From contig NZ_JAEKKT010000154.1 of assembly GCF_019510245.1 (NCBI RefSeq), positions 1 to 64,000 of the forward strand: DNA of 64,000 bases, written 5' to 3'. The translations under genes were made by a program, and so were the position numbers. Below are positions 50,256 through 59,175 of the stretch, one piece after another. Origin of the DNA: Streptomyces sp. GTDB lineage: Bacteria > Actinomycetota > Actinomycetes > Streptomycetales > Streptomycetaceae. The first letter of the stretch is position 1. Each line of letters opens with the position of its first letter. Under the pieces are notes generated by a model that saw only the letters and a list, made by a program, of their open reading frames with translations, did no database searches and was not told where the DNA came from.

Positions 50256-52127
50256 TCACAGATGGCGGCGTCGGGTCGAGACGTGCCGTTCGTACAGCTC
50301 ACGTGCCTTGACCGCGGACGATCGGGTCGCGGTCTCGGCCACAGGTACATCCCACCAGGCCTGCGCGGGAGGCGGGCCCGACACAGTGTCGGCCGTTTCG
50401 GTCTCCACGTAGACACATGTGGGGGTGTCGGCGGCCCGCGCCTCGGCGAGCGCCGCGCGCAGGTCCCGGACAGTCTTCGCGCGCAGGACGCGCATGCCGA
50501 GGCTGGCCGCGTTGGCGGCCAGGTCGACGGGGAGCGGGGCGCCCGTGAAGGTGCCGTCGTCCGAGGTGAAGCGGTACGCGGTGCCGAACCGCTCGCCGCC
50601 CACCGACTCGGAGAGCCCGCCGATGGAGGCATAGCCGTGGTTCTGCACCAGCAGCACCTTGACGGCTATGCCCTCCTGCACGGCGGTGACGATCTCCGTC
50701 GGCATCATCAGATACGTGCCGTCGCCGACCAGCGCCCACACGTTCCGCTCCGGCGCCGCGAGTTTCACCCCGATGGCGGCCGGTATCTCGTAGCCCATGC
50801 ACGAGTAGCCGTACTCCACGTGGTACTGGTCCCGCGCCCGCGCCCGCCACATCCGGTGCAGGTCGCCGGGGAGCGAGCCCGCCGCGTTGATCAGTACGTC
50901 CGTCTCGTCGACGAGCGCGTCCAGGGCGCCGAGGACCTGCGGCTGCGTCGGCCGGATGTCGGGCTCGTCGGCCTCGTAGCAGGCGTCGACGCGCTGCTCC
51001 CAGCGCTCCTTGTCCTCGGTGTACTCGGTGACGTACGAGTCGGCGGTCCGGTGGCCGTCCAGGGCCCGGCGCAGTGCCGCGAGACCGCTGCGGGCGTCCG
51101 CGACCAGGGGCAGGCCGGCCAGCTTGTGGCCGTCGTACGCGGCGATGTTGAGGTTCAGGAAGCGGACGTCCGGGTTCTCGAAGAGGGTGCCGGAGGCCGT
51201 GGTGAAGTCGGTGTAGCGGGTGCCGACGCCGATCACCAGGTCGGCGGTGCGGGCGAGTTCGTCGGCGGTGGCGGTGCCGGTGTGGCCGACGCCGCCGACG
51301 TCCTGCGGGTGGTCCCAGCGGAGCGAGCCCTTGCCGGCCTGGGTCGAGGCGACCGGGATGCGGGTGGCCTCGGCGAACTCGGTGAGGACGGCCTCGGCGC
51401 GGCTGTGGTGGACCCCGCCGCCCGCGATGACCAGGGGCCTGCGCGCGTTCCTGATCGCCGTCACGGCCGCGGCGAGTTCGGCGGGGTCGGCGCCCGGCCG
51501 CCGTACGGTCCACACCCGTTCGGCGAAGAACTCCTCCGGCCAGTCGTACGCCTCGGCCTGCACGTCCTGGGGCAGGGCGAGGGTGACGGCGCCGGTCTCG
51601 ACGGGGTCGGTGAGGACCCGCATGGCGGCGAGGGCGGAGGGGATCAGCTGCTCGGGGCGGTTGATCCGGTCGAAGAACTTCGAGACGGGCCGGAGGGTGT
51701 CGTTCACGGACACGTCGGCCGCGTGCGGGACTTCGAGCTGCTGGAGGACCGGGTCGGCGGGGCGGGTGGCGAAGACGTCGCCCGGCAGGAGGAGGACCGG
51801 GAGGTGGTTGACGGTGGCGAGGGCGGCGCCGGTGACCAGGTTGGTGGCGCCCGGGCCGATGGACGTCGTCACGGCGTGGGTGGAGAGACGGTTCGATTGA
51901 CGCGCGTAGCCCACCGCCGCGTGCACCATGGCCTGTTCGTTACGGCCCTGGTGGTACGGCATCTCGTCCCGGTGCTCCAGGAGCGCCTGGCCGAGGCCGG
52001 CCACGTTGCCGTGGCCGAAGATGCCCCAGGTGGCGCCGATCAGGCGGCGGCGCTCGCCGTCCCGCTCGGTGAACTGGACGGCGAGGAAGCGGACAAGCGC
52101 TTGCGCGACGGTCAACCGAATCGTCAT
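50256..52127 (-). CDS. iolD: 3D-(3,5/4)-trihydroxycyclohexane-1,2-dione acylhydrolase
   Basis: 623 aa ThDP-dependent ring-opening enzyme of inositol catabolism. TIRLTVAQALVRFLAVQFTE at the N-terminus, GIFGHGNVAGLGQAL, and the ThDP motif GDGTYLMM...VLLVQNHGYASIGGL are IolD hallmarks. It converts the dione to 5-deoxy-glucuronate. The ATG overlaps the iolB stop (ATGA) and mmsA follows 14 nt later. Confidence 0.9.
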   Translation of the reverse strand: MTIRLTVAQALVRFLAVQFTERDGERRRLIGATWGIFGHGNVAGLGQALLEHRDEMPYHQGRNEQAMVHAAVGYARQSNRLSTHAVTTSIGPGATNLVTGAALATVNHLPVLLLPGDVFATRPADPVLQQLEVPHAADVSVNDTLRPVSKFFDRINRPEQLIPSALAAMRVLTDPVETGAVTLALPQDVQAEAYDWPEEFFAERVWTVRRPGADPAELAAAVTAIRNARRPLVIAGGGVHHSRAEAVLTEFAEATRIPVASTQAGKGSLRWDHPQDVGGVGHTGTATADELARTADLVIGVGTRYTDFTTASGTLFENPDVRFLNLNIAAYDGHKLAGLPLVADARSGLAALRRALDGHRTADSYVTEYTEDKERWEQRVDACYEADEPDIRPTQPQVLGALDALVDETDVLINAAGSLPGDLHRMWRARARDQYHVEYGYSCMGYEIPAAIGVKLAAPERNVWALVGDGTYLMMPTEIVTAVQEGIAVKVLLVQNHGYASIGGLSESVGGERFGTAYRFTSDDGTFTGAPLPVDLAANAASLGMRVLRAKTVRDLRAALAEARAADTPTCVYVETETADTVSGPPPAQAWWDVPVAETATRSSAVKARELYERHVSTRRRHL

Positions 52128-52939
52128 CGGTAACCCTCCGTGTGGTCCGGGTGGAAGCAGATCCGCCACTCCCGCGTCGCACCGGGCCCCGCCATGACGT
52201 TCAGGTAGTACATGTCGTGCCCGGGCTGCGCGATCGACGGGCCGTGCCATCCGTCGGGAACGAGCACGGCGTCGCCGGAGCGGACCTCGGCGAGGACGTC
52301 CGTACCGCCCTCACGGGAGGGGAATACGCGCTGATACCCGATACCGTTCGGTCCGTCGATCTCGAAGTAGTAGATCTCCTCCAGCTCCGACTCCTCGCCG
52401 GGCCGGTGCTCGTCGTGCTTGTGCGGCGGGTAGGAGGACCAGTTGCCGCCGGGCGTGATCACCTCGACGGCGATGAGCTTGTCGCAGTCGAAGGCGGACG
52501 CGGACGCGAAGTTGCGCACCCGGCGGGCGCTGGTGCCGCTGCCGCGGTCTTCGACGGGGACCTCCGGCGCGGGGCCGTAGCGGGCGGGGAGTCGTCGCTC
52601 GCACTTCGCTCCTGCCAGGGCGAAGCGGCCTCCCGCGCCGGAGGCGATCTGGACCTGGGCGTCCCGGGGCACGTACGCGAAGTCGGAGACTCCGCTGAAC
52701 ACGCTCTCCCGGCCCAGGATCTGGAACTCGTTTCCCTCTGTTTGCACCGTACAACCGCCCTGCAGCGGAAGCACGATCCACTCGCTGTCCCCGGTGGTGA
52801 ACAAATGCGTTCCCCCCGGGGCCAGTTCGACGATCCTCAGGCTGCTGTGCGCCCAGCCGGCCCGCTTGGGGTCGATGTCGAGCGCGTACTGGGCGTTCGC
52901 GGTCGAACCCTTGGTGAGGTGCAGCTCGCTGGTCGTCAT
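52124..52939 (-). CDS. iolB: 5-deoxy-glucuronate isomerase
   Basis: 271 aa cupin-type isomerase. WSSYPPHKHDEHRPGEESEL (metal His cluster), LEEIYYFEIDGPNGIGYQRV and DGWHGPSIAQPGHDMYYLNVM are diagnostic of IolB. It makes 2-deoxy-5-keto-gluconate. The start at 52939 has GAGGGCGAG upstream and lies ten bases after the aldolase stop. Confidence 0.92.
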   Translation of the reverse strand: MTTSELHLTKGSTANAQYALDIDPKRAGWAHSSLRIVELAPGGTHLFTTGDSEWIVLPLQGGCTVQTEGNEFQILGRESVFSGVSDFAYVPRDAQVQIASGAGGRFALAGAKCERRLPARYGPAPEVPVEDRGSGTSARRVRNFASASAFDCDKLIAVEVITPGGNWSSYPPHKHDEHRPGEESELEEIYYFEIDGPNGIGYQRVFPSREGGTDVLAEVRSGDAVLVPDGWHGPSIAQPGHDMYYLNVMAGPGATREWRICFHPDHTEGYR

Positions 52940-52949
52940 CTTCTCGCCC

Positions 52950-53903
52950 TCACAGGAGTCCGACAGCGGTGTCCACGGCGGCGGCCACGTCGCCGTCCGC
53001 CGGGTACAGCAGCGAGCGGCCGACCACCAGACCGCGCACGGTGGGGAGTTGCAGGGCGCTGCGCCACTTCTCGTAGGCACCGGCTTGTTCCTCGACGGAG
53101 CCGCCGACCTCGCCGCCCAGGAGGACGGCGGGGAGGGTGGACGTCTCCATGACCTGGGCCATGTCGTCGGGGTTGTCCGTCACCGGCACCTTGAGCCAGG
53201 TGTAGGCCGAACTCCCGCCCAGGCCCGAGGCGATGGCGATGGACTTGGTGACCGCCTCGGGGGACAGGTCGTTCCTGACCTTGCCCTCGGGGGTGCGGCG
53301 GCTGATGAACGGCTCGACGAAGACCGGCAGCCTGCGTGCGGCCATGTCGTCGATGGCGCGGGCGGTGGACTCCAGGGTGGTCAGCGAGCCCGGGTCGTCG
53401 TAGTCGATGCGTAGGAGCAGCTTGCCGGCGTCGAACCCGAGGCGCTGTATGTCCTCGGCGCGGTGGCCGGTGAAGCGGTCGTCGAGCTCGAAGGAGGCAC
53501 CCTGCAGTCCGCCCCGGTTCATCGAGCCCATGACGACCTTGCCGTCGAGGGCGCCGAGCAGGAGCAGGTCGTCCAGGATGTCGGCGGTGGCGAGGACGCC
53601 GTCGACGCCGGGCCGGGACAGCGCCAGGCAGAGCCGCTCCAGCAGCTCGGCCCGGTTGGCCATGGCGAGCCGGTCGCCGCCCACGCCGAGGGCGCCGCGG
53701 GCCGGGTGGTCGGCCGCGACGATCATCAGCTTGCCGTCCTCGTTGAGGAGCGGGCGGCGGGAGCGCCGGGCGGCCGCCTCGGCGATGGCCTCGGGGTGGT
53801 GGGTGCGGGTGTGGACGAGGGCGGAGATGTCCACCTTCACCTGCGAGGCGGGGGCGCCGGCGCCGCCCTCGTGGTGCGCGCCCGCGACGCGGCCCGCCCT
53901 CAC
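52950..53903 (-). CDS. class I-type aldolase (DeoC/LacD-like) in inositol operon
   Basis: 317 aa TIM-barrel. IVAADHPARGALGVGG near residue 60, GSMNRGGLQGASFELDDRFT and a later TWLKVPVTDN segment whose Lys could form the Schiff base fit the Cgl0158/LacD-like group. B. subtilis uses a class II aldolase (IolJ) to split 2-deoxy-5-keto-gluconate-6-phosphate; this gene sits right after iolC and is the best candidate for that step. GTG start, coupled to iolC by GTGA. Confidence 0.72.
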   Translation of the reverse strand: MRAGRVAGAHHEGGAGAPASQVKVDISALVHTRTHHPEAIAEAAARRSRRPLLNEDGKLMIVAADHPARGALGVGGDRLAMANRAELLERLCLALSRPGVDGVLATADILDDLLLLGALDGKVVMGSMNRGGLQGASFELDDRFTGHRAEDIQRLGFDAGKLLLRIDYDDPGSLTTLESTARAIDDMAARRLPVFVEPFISRRTPEGKVRNDLSPEAVTKSIAIASGLGGSSAYTWLKVPVTDNPDDMAQVMETSTLPAVLLGGEVGGSVEEQAGAYEKWRSALQLPTVRGLVVGRSLLYPADGDVAAAVDTAVGLL

Positions 53904-54850
53904 AGCACCGCTCCGGCGGCGAGCGCGGCGTCGATCTCTTCGCGGGTCGGCATCGCGGAGGAGCACTCCAGGCGGGAGGCGACGATCGCGCCGGCCGCGT
54001 TGGCGTGCCGCATGGTCTTCTCCAGGTCCCAGCCTTCGAGCAGGCCGTGGCAGAGGCTGCCGCCGAAGGCGTCACCGGCGCCGAGGCCGTTGAGGACGTT
54101 CACGGGCAGCGGCGGGACCTCGGCGGAGTCGCCGTCGCGGCTGACGGCGAGGACACCCTTGGGGCCCTGCTTGACCACGGCGATCTCGACACCCGCGTCG
54201 AGGAGGGCCTGGGCGGCGGCCTGCGGCTCGCGCACGCCGGTCGCGACCTCCACCTCGTCGAGATTGCCGACGGCGACGGTGGTGTGCTTCAGCGCCTCGG
54301 CGTAGAAGGGCCGGGCGGCGTCCGGGTCCTTCCAGAACATCGGGCGCCAGTCCAGGTCGAAGACGGTCGTGCCCGCCTTGGCCCGGTGGGCGAGGGCCGC
54401 GAGGGTCGCCGTACGGCTGGGCTCCTCGCTCAGGCCGGTGCCGGTGATCCAGAAGATGCCGGCGTCGCGGACGGCGTCGAGGTCCAGCTCGTGGGCGTCG
54501 ATCTCCAGGTCCGGGGCCTTGGGCTGCCGGTAGAAGTACAGCGGGAAGTCGTCCGGCGGGAAGATCTCGCAGAACGTGACCGGGGTGTTCAGGCCGGGGA
54601 CCGGGGTGACCCAGCGGTCGTCCACGCCGAAGCCCTGGAGGGCCTCGTGCAGGTAGGCGCCGAAGGCGTCGTCACCGGTGCGGGTGATGACGGCGGTGTT
54701 CCGGCCGAGGCGGGCGGCCGCCACGGCCACGTTCGTCGCCGAACCGCCGAGGAACTTGCCGAAGGACGACACCTGGGCGAGCGGGACTCCGGTCTGGAGT
54801 GGATAGAGATCCACCCCGATCCGCCCCATGGTGATCAGGTCGTACGCCAT
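53900..54850 (-). CDS. iolC: 5-dehydro-2-deoxygluconokinase
   Basis: 316 aa PfkB-family sugar kinase. MGRIGVDLYPLQTGVPL, SFGKFLGGSATNVAVAAARLG and the C-terminal GLGAGDAFGGSL (catalytic Asp) identify IolC. It phosphorylates 2-deoxy-5-keto-gluconate at O6. GAAGGGAAG precedes the ATG. First gene of the operon. Confidence 0.92.
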   Translation of the reverse strand: MAYDLITMGRIGVDLYPLQTGVPLAQVSSFGKFLGGSATNVAVAAARLGRNTAVITRTGDDAFGAYLHEALQGFGVDDRWVTPVPGLNTPVTFCEIFPPDDFPLYFYRQPKAPDLEIDAHELDLDAVRDAGIFWITGTGLSEEPSRTATLAALAHRAKAGTTVFDLDWRPMFWKDPDAARPFYAEALKHTTVAVGNLDEVEVATGVREPQAAAQALLDAGVEIAVVKQGPKGVLAVSRDGDSAEVPPLPVNVLNGLGAGDAFGGSLCHGLLEGWDLEKTMRHANAAGAIVASRLECSSAMPTREEIDAALAAGAVL

Positions 54851-54880
54851 CGGCTTCCCTTCGTCATGGCTCTCCCGTGG

Positions 54881-54925
54881 TTTGTAGTCCGGGAGGGCAG
54901 GTCGTGTCAATGGTTTGTCCGGACA
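54881..54925 (-). promoter_or_regulatory. iol operon promoter with adjacent palindrome
   Basis: Minus-strand TTGACA (54905-54910) and TACAAA (54881-54886) have an 18-bp spacer. The palindrome TGTCCGGACA (54916-54925) is just upstream of the -35, a GntR/IolR-like operator candidate. The rest of the 54851-55214 gap holds no gene. Confidence 0.6.
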
Positions 54926-55214
54926 TTCTGACGAGAAGGGGGTGTTGAAGAGCACCACGCCGTCGTTCGTGCCGATGTCAACGCGCCCCGCCGACGAGCC
55001 CACGCGCGCCTGTGCTCCGGCTGTGTCACAAACTCCCCCCTTGTGTCACGCATGTCGCGCATACGCGGGCTCTCGGTCACACCCGGCCCACAGCCGCTTG
55101 CCCTTGCTCACTCTCCGTCGTTCACCGGGCACAGGCTGATCGCCAGCGCAGCGCCCGGCTCCCCCGACGACCGCCTCCGGTCGCCCCCGTGGTGCGCGCA
55201 GGGAGGTGCATCTC

Positions 55215-55415
55215 ATGACCGACCGAAGGCTCTGGTCCTACAAGGAGATCGCGGCACACATCCGGGTACAGCCGGACACCGTCCGCTCCTACCGCAAGCA
55301 CGGGCTGCTTCCCCCGCCCGACCGCGTCGAGGGCGGCAAGCCCTACTGGTACGCCGACACGGTCCGGGCCTGGGTCGCCTCCCGGCCGCGCAACCGCGGG
55401 CGCGGCGACTTCTGA
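55215..55415 (+). CDS. small MerR/excisionase-like DNA-binding protein
   Basis: 66 aa. One HTH of MerR/AlpA type (YKEIAAHIRVQPDTVRSYRK, about residues 9-28) followed by a beta wing (GLLPPPDRVEGGKPYW) and a short helix (TVRAWVASRPR). GGGAGGTGC precedes the ATG. It sits divergently from iolC and could regulate that operon, but it is alone and its targets are unknown. Confidence 0.72.
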   Translation: MTDRRLWSYKEIAAHIRVQPDTVRSYRKHGLLPPPDRVEGGKPYWYADTVRAWVASRPRNRGRGDF

Positions 55416-55416
55416 G

Positions 55417-55461
55417 CCCGGTCGCGGGAGGCCCCGCCCGCCGGGGCGGGGCGCGACCGGG
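55417..55461. terminator. bidirectional hairpin between HTH gene and dehydrogenase
   Basis: CCCGGTCGCG (55417-55426) pairs with CGCGACCGGG (55452-55461), with an inner GCCCCGCC/GGCGGGGC stem. Confidence 0.75.
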
Positions 55462-56505
55462 TCAGGCCCGGGGCTCGATGACCGTCACGCCCGCCGCCGG
55501 TGCCCGGTCCATCGCGGCCAGGGCCGCCGGGGCCGCGTCCAGGGTGATCGTCGAGGTGACCAGGAGGTCGGGGCGCAGGGCGCCGGCGCGGACCAGTTCG
55601 AGCATGGCGGGGTAGGTGTGGGCCGCCATGCCGTGACTGCCGAGGAGCTCCAGCTCCAGGGCGATCGCGCGGGCCAGCGGCACGGGGGTGTTGCCGTCCG
55701 GGGACGGCAGCAGACCCACCTGGACATGGCGGCCGCGACGGCGCAGGGAGTTGACCGAGGCGGCCGAGGTGGCCGGCGAGCCGAGGGCGTCCAGGGAGAG
55801 GTGGGCGCCGCCGGAGGTCAGGTCGCGGACCGCCGCCGCGGGGTCCCCGGAGTCCGCCGCGTCCACGGCGTGGACCGCGCCGAACTTCCTTGCCAGGTCG
55901 AGGGCCTGGGGCGACACGTCGACCGCCGCCACCCGCGCCCCGGATGCCGCCGCGATCATCACCGCCGACAGGCCCACGCCCCCGCAGCCGTACACCGCCA
56001 CCCACTCCCCCGCCGCGACCCTGCCCTGCTGCACCACGGCCCGGAAGGCGGTGGCGAAGCGGCAGCCCAGGGAGGCGGCGGTGGCGTACGACATGCCGTC
56101 CGGGATCGCCACCAGGTTCACGTCGGCGTGGTCCAGCGCCACGTACTGGGCGAAGGAGCCCCAGTGCGTGAAACCGGGCTGGGTCTGGCGTTCGCAGACC
56201 TGCTGGTCGCCGGCCGCGCAGGACGGGCAGCTGCCGCAGGCGCAGACGAAGGGGACGGTGACCCGGTCGCCGGGGTGCCAGGCGGTCACCCCGGCGCCGA
56301 CCTCCTCGACGACCCCGGCCAGCTCGTGGCCGGGGACGTGCGGGAGGGTGATGTCCGGGTCGTGGCCCTGCCAGCCGTGCCAGTCGCTGCGGCAGAGGCC
56401 GGTGGCCTCCACGCGGACGACCACTCCGTGGGGGGCCGGGTGGGGGTCGGGGACGTCCCGTACCTCGGCGAGGGTGGCGTAGTGGTCGAAGACGACGGCT
56501 CGCAT
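55462..56505 (-). CDS. zinc-dependent alcohol dehydrogenase
   Basis: 347 aa MDR family. Catalytic zinc GHE (HVPGHELAGVVEEVG), structural zinc Cys set CACGSCPSCAAGDQQVC (near residue 88) and NAD loop YGCGGVGLSAVMIA. It resembles L-threonine/sorbitol or aryl-alcohol dehydrogenases by length; the substrate is unknown. AAAGGAGC precedes the ATG. Confidence 0.85.
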   Translation of the reverse strand: MRAVVFDHYATLAEVRDVPDPHPAPHGVVVRVEATGLCRSDWHGWQGHDPDITLPHVPGHELAGVVEEVGAGVTAWHPGDRVTVPFVCACGSCPSCAAGDQQVCERQTQPGFTHWGSFAQYVALDHADVNLVAIPDGMSYATAASLGCRFATAFRAVVQQGRVAAGEWVAVYGCGGVGLSAVMIAAASGARVAAVDVSPQALDLARKFGAVHAVDAADSGDPAAAVRDLTSGGAHLSLDALGSPATSAASVNSLRRRGRHVQVGLLPSPDGNTPVPLARAIALELELLGSHGMAAHTYPAMLELVRAGALRPDLLVTSTITLDAAPAALAAMDRAPAAGVTVIEPRA

Positions 56506-56573
56506 CGCGCGTGCTCCTTTCGGGGGCTGCGCGAAGGGTAAGCGCTCCGCTGGGAGTGCCGTGATGGGCGGCG

Positions 56574-56601
56574 TGCCGACTGCCGACTGCCGACTGCCGA
56601 C
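56574..56601. repeat. 7-bp tandem repeat (TGCCGAC)4
   Basis: Four perfect units in the gap between the dehydrogenase and the MMPL gene. Likely replication slippage. Confidence 0.9.
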
Positions 56602-56615
56602 TGCGGCGCCGTCGT

Positions 56616-56653
56616 GGCTGGTCGCGCAGTTCCCCGCGCCCCTTTGGGGCGCG
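56616..56653 (+). repeat. dispersed palindromic repeat, family A
   Basis: GGCTGGTCGCGCAGTTCCCC then GCGCCCCTTTGGGGCGCG. A complete copy with a good hairpin. Confidence 0.85.
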
Positions 56654-56656
56654 TTT

Positions 56657-56818
56657 GGCTCAGGCGCGTCCGACGGGGGCCGCGTCCGGGCGGGGCGCGA
56701 TTGGCTCAGGCGCGTCCGACGGGGGCCGCGTCCGGGCGGGGCGCGATTGGCTCAGGTGCGTCCGATCGGAGCCGCGTCCGGGCGGGGCGCGATTGGCTCA
56801 GGTGCGTCCGACGGGGGC
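56657..56818. repeat. 46-bp tandem repeats overlapping the MMPL 3' end
   Basis: Units begin at 56657, 56703, 56749 and 56795 with exactly 46-bp spacing; the last is partial. The MMPL stop (56752-56754) lies in the third unit, so the C-terminal residues of the protein (PEPIAPRPDAAPIGRT) come from the repeat. Because 46 is not a multiple of 3, copy number changes alter the tail. Confidence 0.92.
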
Positions 56819-58995
56819 TTCTGGGGTTCGCTCTCGCTCAGGCCGAAGCGGGCGTGGAAGCGGCGTAGGGGGGTCGGTGACCACCAGGTGGCCTTGCCCG
56901 TCAGGCGCATGATGGCCGGGACCAGGAGGCTGCGGACGACCATCGCGTCCATCAGGACGGCCAGGGCGATGCCGAGGCCCAGCATCTTGGTGTTGGTGAC
57001 CCGGGAGGTGCCGATCGCCACCATCACCACCGCCAGGATGATCGCCGCCGCCGTGATCAGGCCTCCGGTGCGCTGCAGGCCGAGGCGGACCGCCCGCTCG
57101 TGGTCGCCGGTCCTGTCGTACTCCTCCTTGATGCGGGAGAGCAGGAACACCCCGTAGTCCATCGAGAGGCCGAAGGCCACGCAGAACATCAGCACCGGGA
57201 GTGTGGTCTCGATCGAGCCGGGGCTGGTGAAGCCCAGCAGGTTCGAGAGGTGGCCGTCCTGGAAGACCCAGACCACCGCGCCGAACATCGCCGTGAGGCT
57301 GAGCGCGTTGAGCAGGACCGCCTGCAGGGGGATGAGGACGCTGCCGGTGAGGAGGAAGACCAGCAGCAGGGTGACGATCGCTATGATCGCCGCCGCCCAG
57401 GGCAGGCGCTGTGCGATGGCGTGCTTGGAGTCGACCAGGACCGCCGCCGTGCCGGTCACCTTCGTGTCGAAGGGGGTGTGCAGCGCGCGCACCTCACCCA
57501 CCAGGCGCTGGGCGCCGTCGTCCACCGACTCGCCCTTCGGCTGCACCGTGAAGTAGGCCGCGTCCCCCTTGACCAGGGGACCGGTCACCCCGGCCACCTC
57601 CGGCAGGGACGCCACCCGCTTCCTGTACGCCGTGTACTGCGCCCGGGTGGCCCCGCCCTCGGCCAGGACTTCGAGGTCGCCGCCGGGGTTGCCCGGGAAG
57701 CCGTCCCGGATGTGCTGCTGGACGACGTGGGACTCGGCGCCGGCAGGGAGCTGGCGGTCGTCGGCGGTGCCGAACTTCACGCCGAGGAACGGCAGTCCGA
57801 GGACGATCAGGAAGGCCGTGGTGGCGACGGCGAAGAGCGGGGCGCGGCGCATCACCAGGGTCGCGGCGCGGGCCCAGGCCGTGCCCTCGGCGCCCGAGGG
57901 CCGGGCTTTCCGGCCCCTGCGGAACAGCCGCCGCAGGTCCAGCGCGTTGACCCGGTCGCCCAGCAGGATCAGCGCCGCCGGGAGCAGGATCAGGGCGGCC
58001 GCCGCGGCCAGCAGGACCACCGCTATGCCGGCATAGGCGAACGAGCGGAGGAAGTACTGGGGGAAGACGAGCATCGCCGCCAGGGAGACGGCCACCGTCA
58101 GGGCCGAGAACAGCACGGTGCGGCCCGCGGTGCGCAGTGTCGTGCCGACCGCCGTCAGCGGGTCGGCACCCGTGGCCAGTTCCTCGCGGAAACGGCGGAC
58201 GATGAAGAGGGCGTAGTCGATGGCCAGGCCGAGGCCGAGGGCCGTGGTCAGGTTCATCGCGAAGACCGAGACGTCCGTGAAGGACGTGATGCCGCGCAGG
58301 ACCGCGTTCGTGCCGAGGATGGCGACGATGCCGATGCCCAGCGGGAGCAGGGCCGCGATCGCGCTGCCGAAGACCATCACCAGCAGGACCAGGGTGACGG
58401 GCAGGGCGATCAGCTCGGCGCGGGCCAGGTCCTCCTTGATGATCGTCTGCATGTCGCTGCGGACCGCCACCATGCCGCCGACCTTCACCGTCACCGGTCC
58501 GTGCGCGCCCCGGTAGTGCGGGGCGATGCGGTCCAGGGTGTCGGCCGCCGCCTTCTCGTCACCGGTGATGCGGGCCGCGATCAGGGCCTCGTGGCCGTCC
58601 TCTGCGCGCAGGGACGGTGACCCGGTCTGCCAGTACGAGCCGACACCCATGACGCCCTTCTCGCCGGACAGCCGGGTGGCGAGGGCCTTCGCCTCGGCCG
58701 CCACCGCCGGGCTGTCCACCGAGCCGCCCCGCGCGTCCACCAGGAGGAGCAGGTTGGGCTGGGAGTCCGGGAACTCGCGCTCCAGCGCCTTCGTCGCGTA
58801 CGTCGACTCGGCGGCCGGGTCCTCCCAGCCGCCGCTGCCCAGCCGGTCGGCGACCCCGCTGCCGGCCAGCACGGCGAGCGCGGTGATCACCAGGGCGAGC
58901 AGCAGGGAGAGCCGGGGGCGGGCGGTCACGAACCTGGTCCAGCCTCCCGGGCGGGCCCCGCTCCCGGGCTCCGAGGGCTTGCTGACTTCGGTCAT
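56752..58995 (-). CDS. MMPL-family RND-type exporter
   Basis: 747 aa with two sets of about six TM helices and two large extracytoplasmic loops (GLGLAIDYALFIVRRFREEL and CVAFGLSMDYGVFLLSRIKEEY are the conserved helix 4 and 10 motifs). It exports lipids or drugs by proton motive force. GAAGGGGAC precedes the ATG. It is divergent from a TetR gene with paired operators between. Confidence 0.9.
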   Translation of the reverse strand: MTEVSKPSEPGSGARPGGWTRFVTARPRLSLLLALVITALAVLAGSGVADRLGSGGWEDPAAESTYATKALEREFPDSQPNLLLLVDARGGSVDSPAVAAEAKALATRLSGEKGVMGVGSYWQTGSPSLRAEDGHEALIAARITGDEKAAADTLDRIAPHYRGAHGPVTVKVGGMVAVRSDMQTIIKEDLARAELIALPVTLVLLVMVFGSAIAALLPLGIGIVAILGTNAVLRGITSFTDVSVFAMNLTTALGLGLAIDYALFIVRRFREELATGADPLTAVGTTLRTAGRTVLFSALTVAVSLAAMLVFPQYFLRSFAYAGIAVVLLAAAAALILLPAALILLGDRVNALDLRRLFRRGRKARPSGAEGTAWARAATLVMRRAPLFAVATTAFLIVLGLPFLGVKFGTADDRQLPAGAESHVVQQHIRDGFPGNPGGDLEVLAEGGATRAQYTAYRKRVASLPEVAGVTGPLVKGDAAYFTVQPKGESVDDGAQRLVGEVRALHTPFDTKVTGTAAVLVDSKHAIAQRLPWAAAIIAIVTLLLVFLLTGSVLIPLQAVLLNALSLTAMFGAVVWVFQDGHLSNLLGFTSPGSIETTLPVLMFCVAFGLSMDYGVFLLSRIKEEYDRTGDHERAVRLGLQRTGGLITAAAIILAVVMVAIGTSRVTNTKMLGLGIALAVLMDAMVVRSLLVPAIMRLTGKATWWSPTPLRRFHARFGLSESEPQKPPSDAPEPIAPRPDAAPIGRT

Positions 58996-59089
58996 CCTGC
59001 GGTGTCCCCTTCACCGTGACCACTGCCTGCCGGTACGCATCCGCTTCGTGCACAGGGCAGCATGGGTCGGCCATTGCCTTTTAGACTGG

Positions 59090-59144
59090 CAAACACGAGT
59101 CGTCGCTCGCGTTCCATCAGAATGCGAGCGACCGCTCGTGTTTG
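59090..59144. promoter_or_regulatory. twin TetR operators in divergent promoter
   Basis: An inverted pair: CAAACACGAG-N3-TCGCTCGC (59090-59110) and GCGAGCGA-N3-CTCGTGTTTG (59124-59144). Each arm also contains or approximates CGAGCGGTCGCTCG, itself a palindrome. It sits between the MMPL and TetR starts, ideal for mutual repression. Confidence 0.8.
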
Positions 59145-59175
59145 TCAATCGCGTTCGAAGAGCTGGGGATAACGC

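Noticed and set aside
56574..56818. Tandem repeats as a CRISPR array
   Set aside because: Units are contiguous with no spacers, and no cas genes are present.
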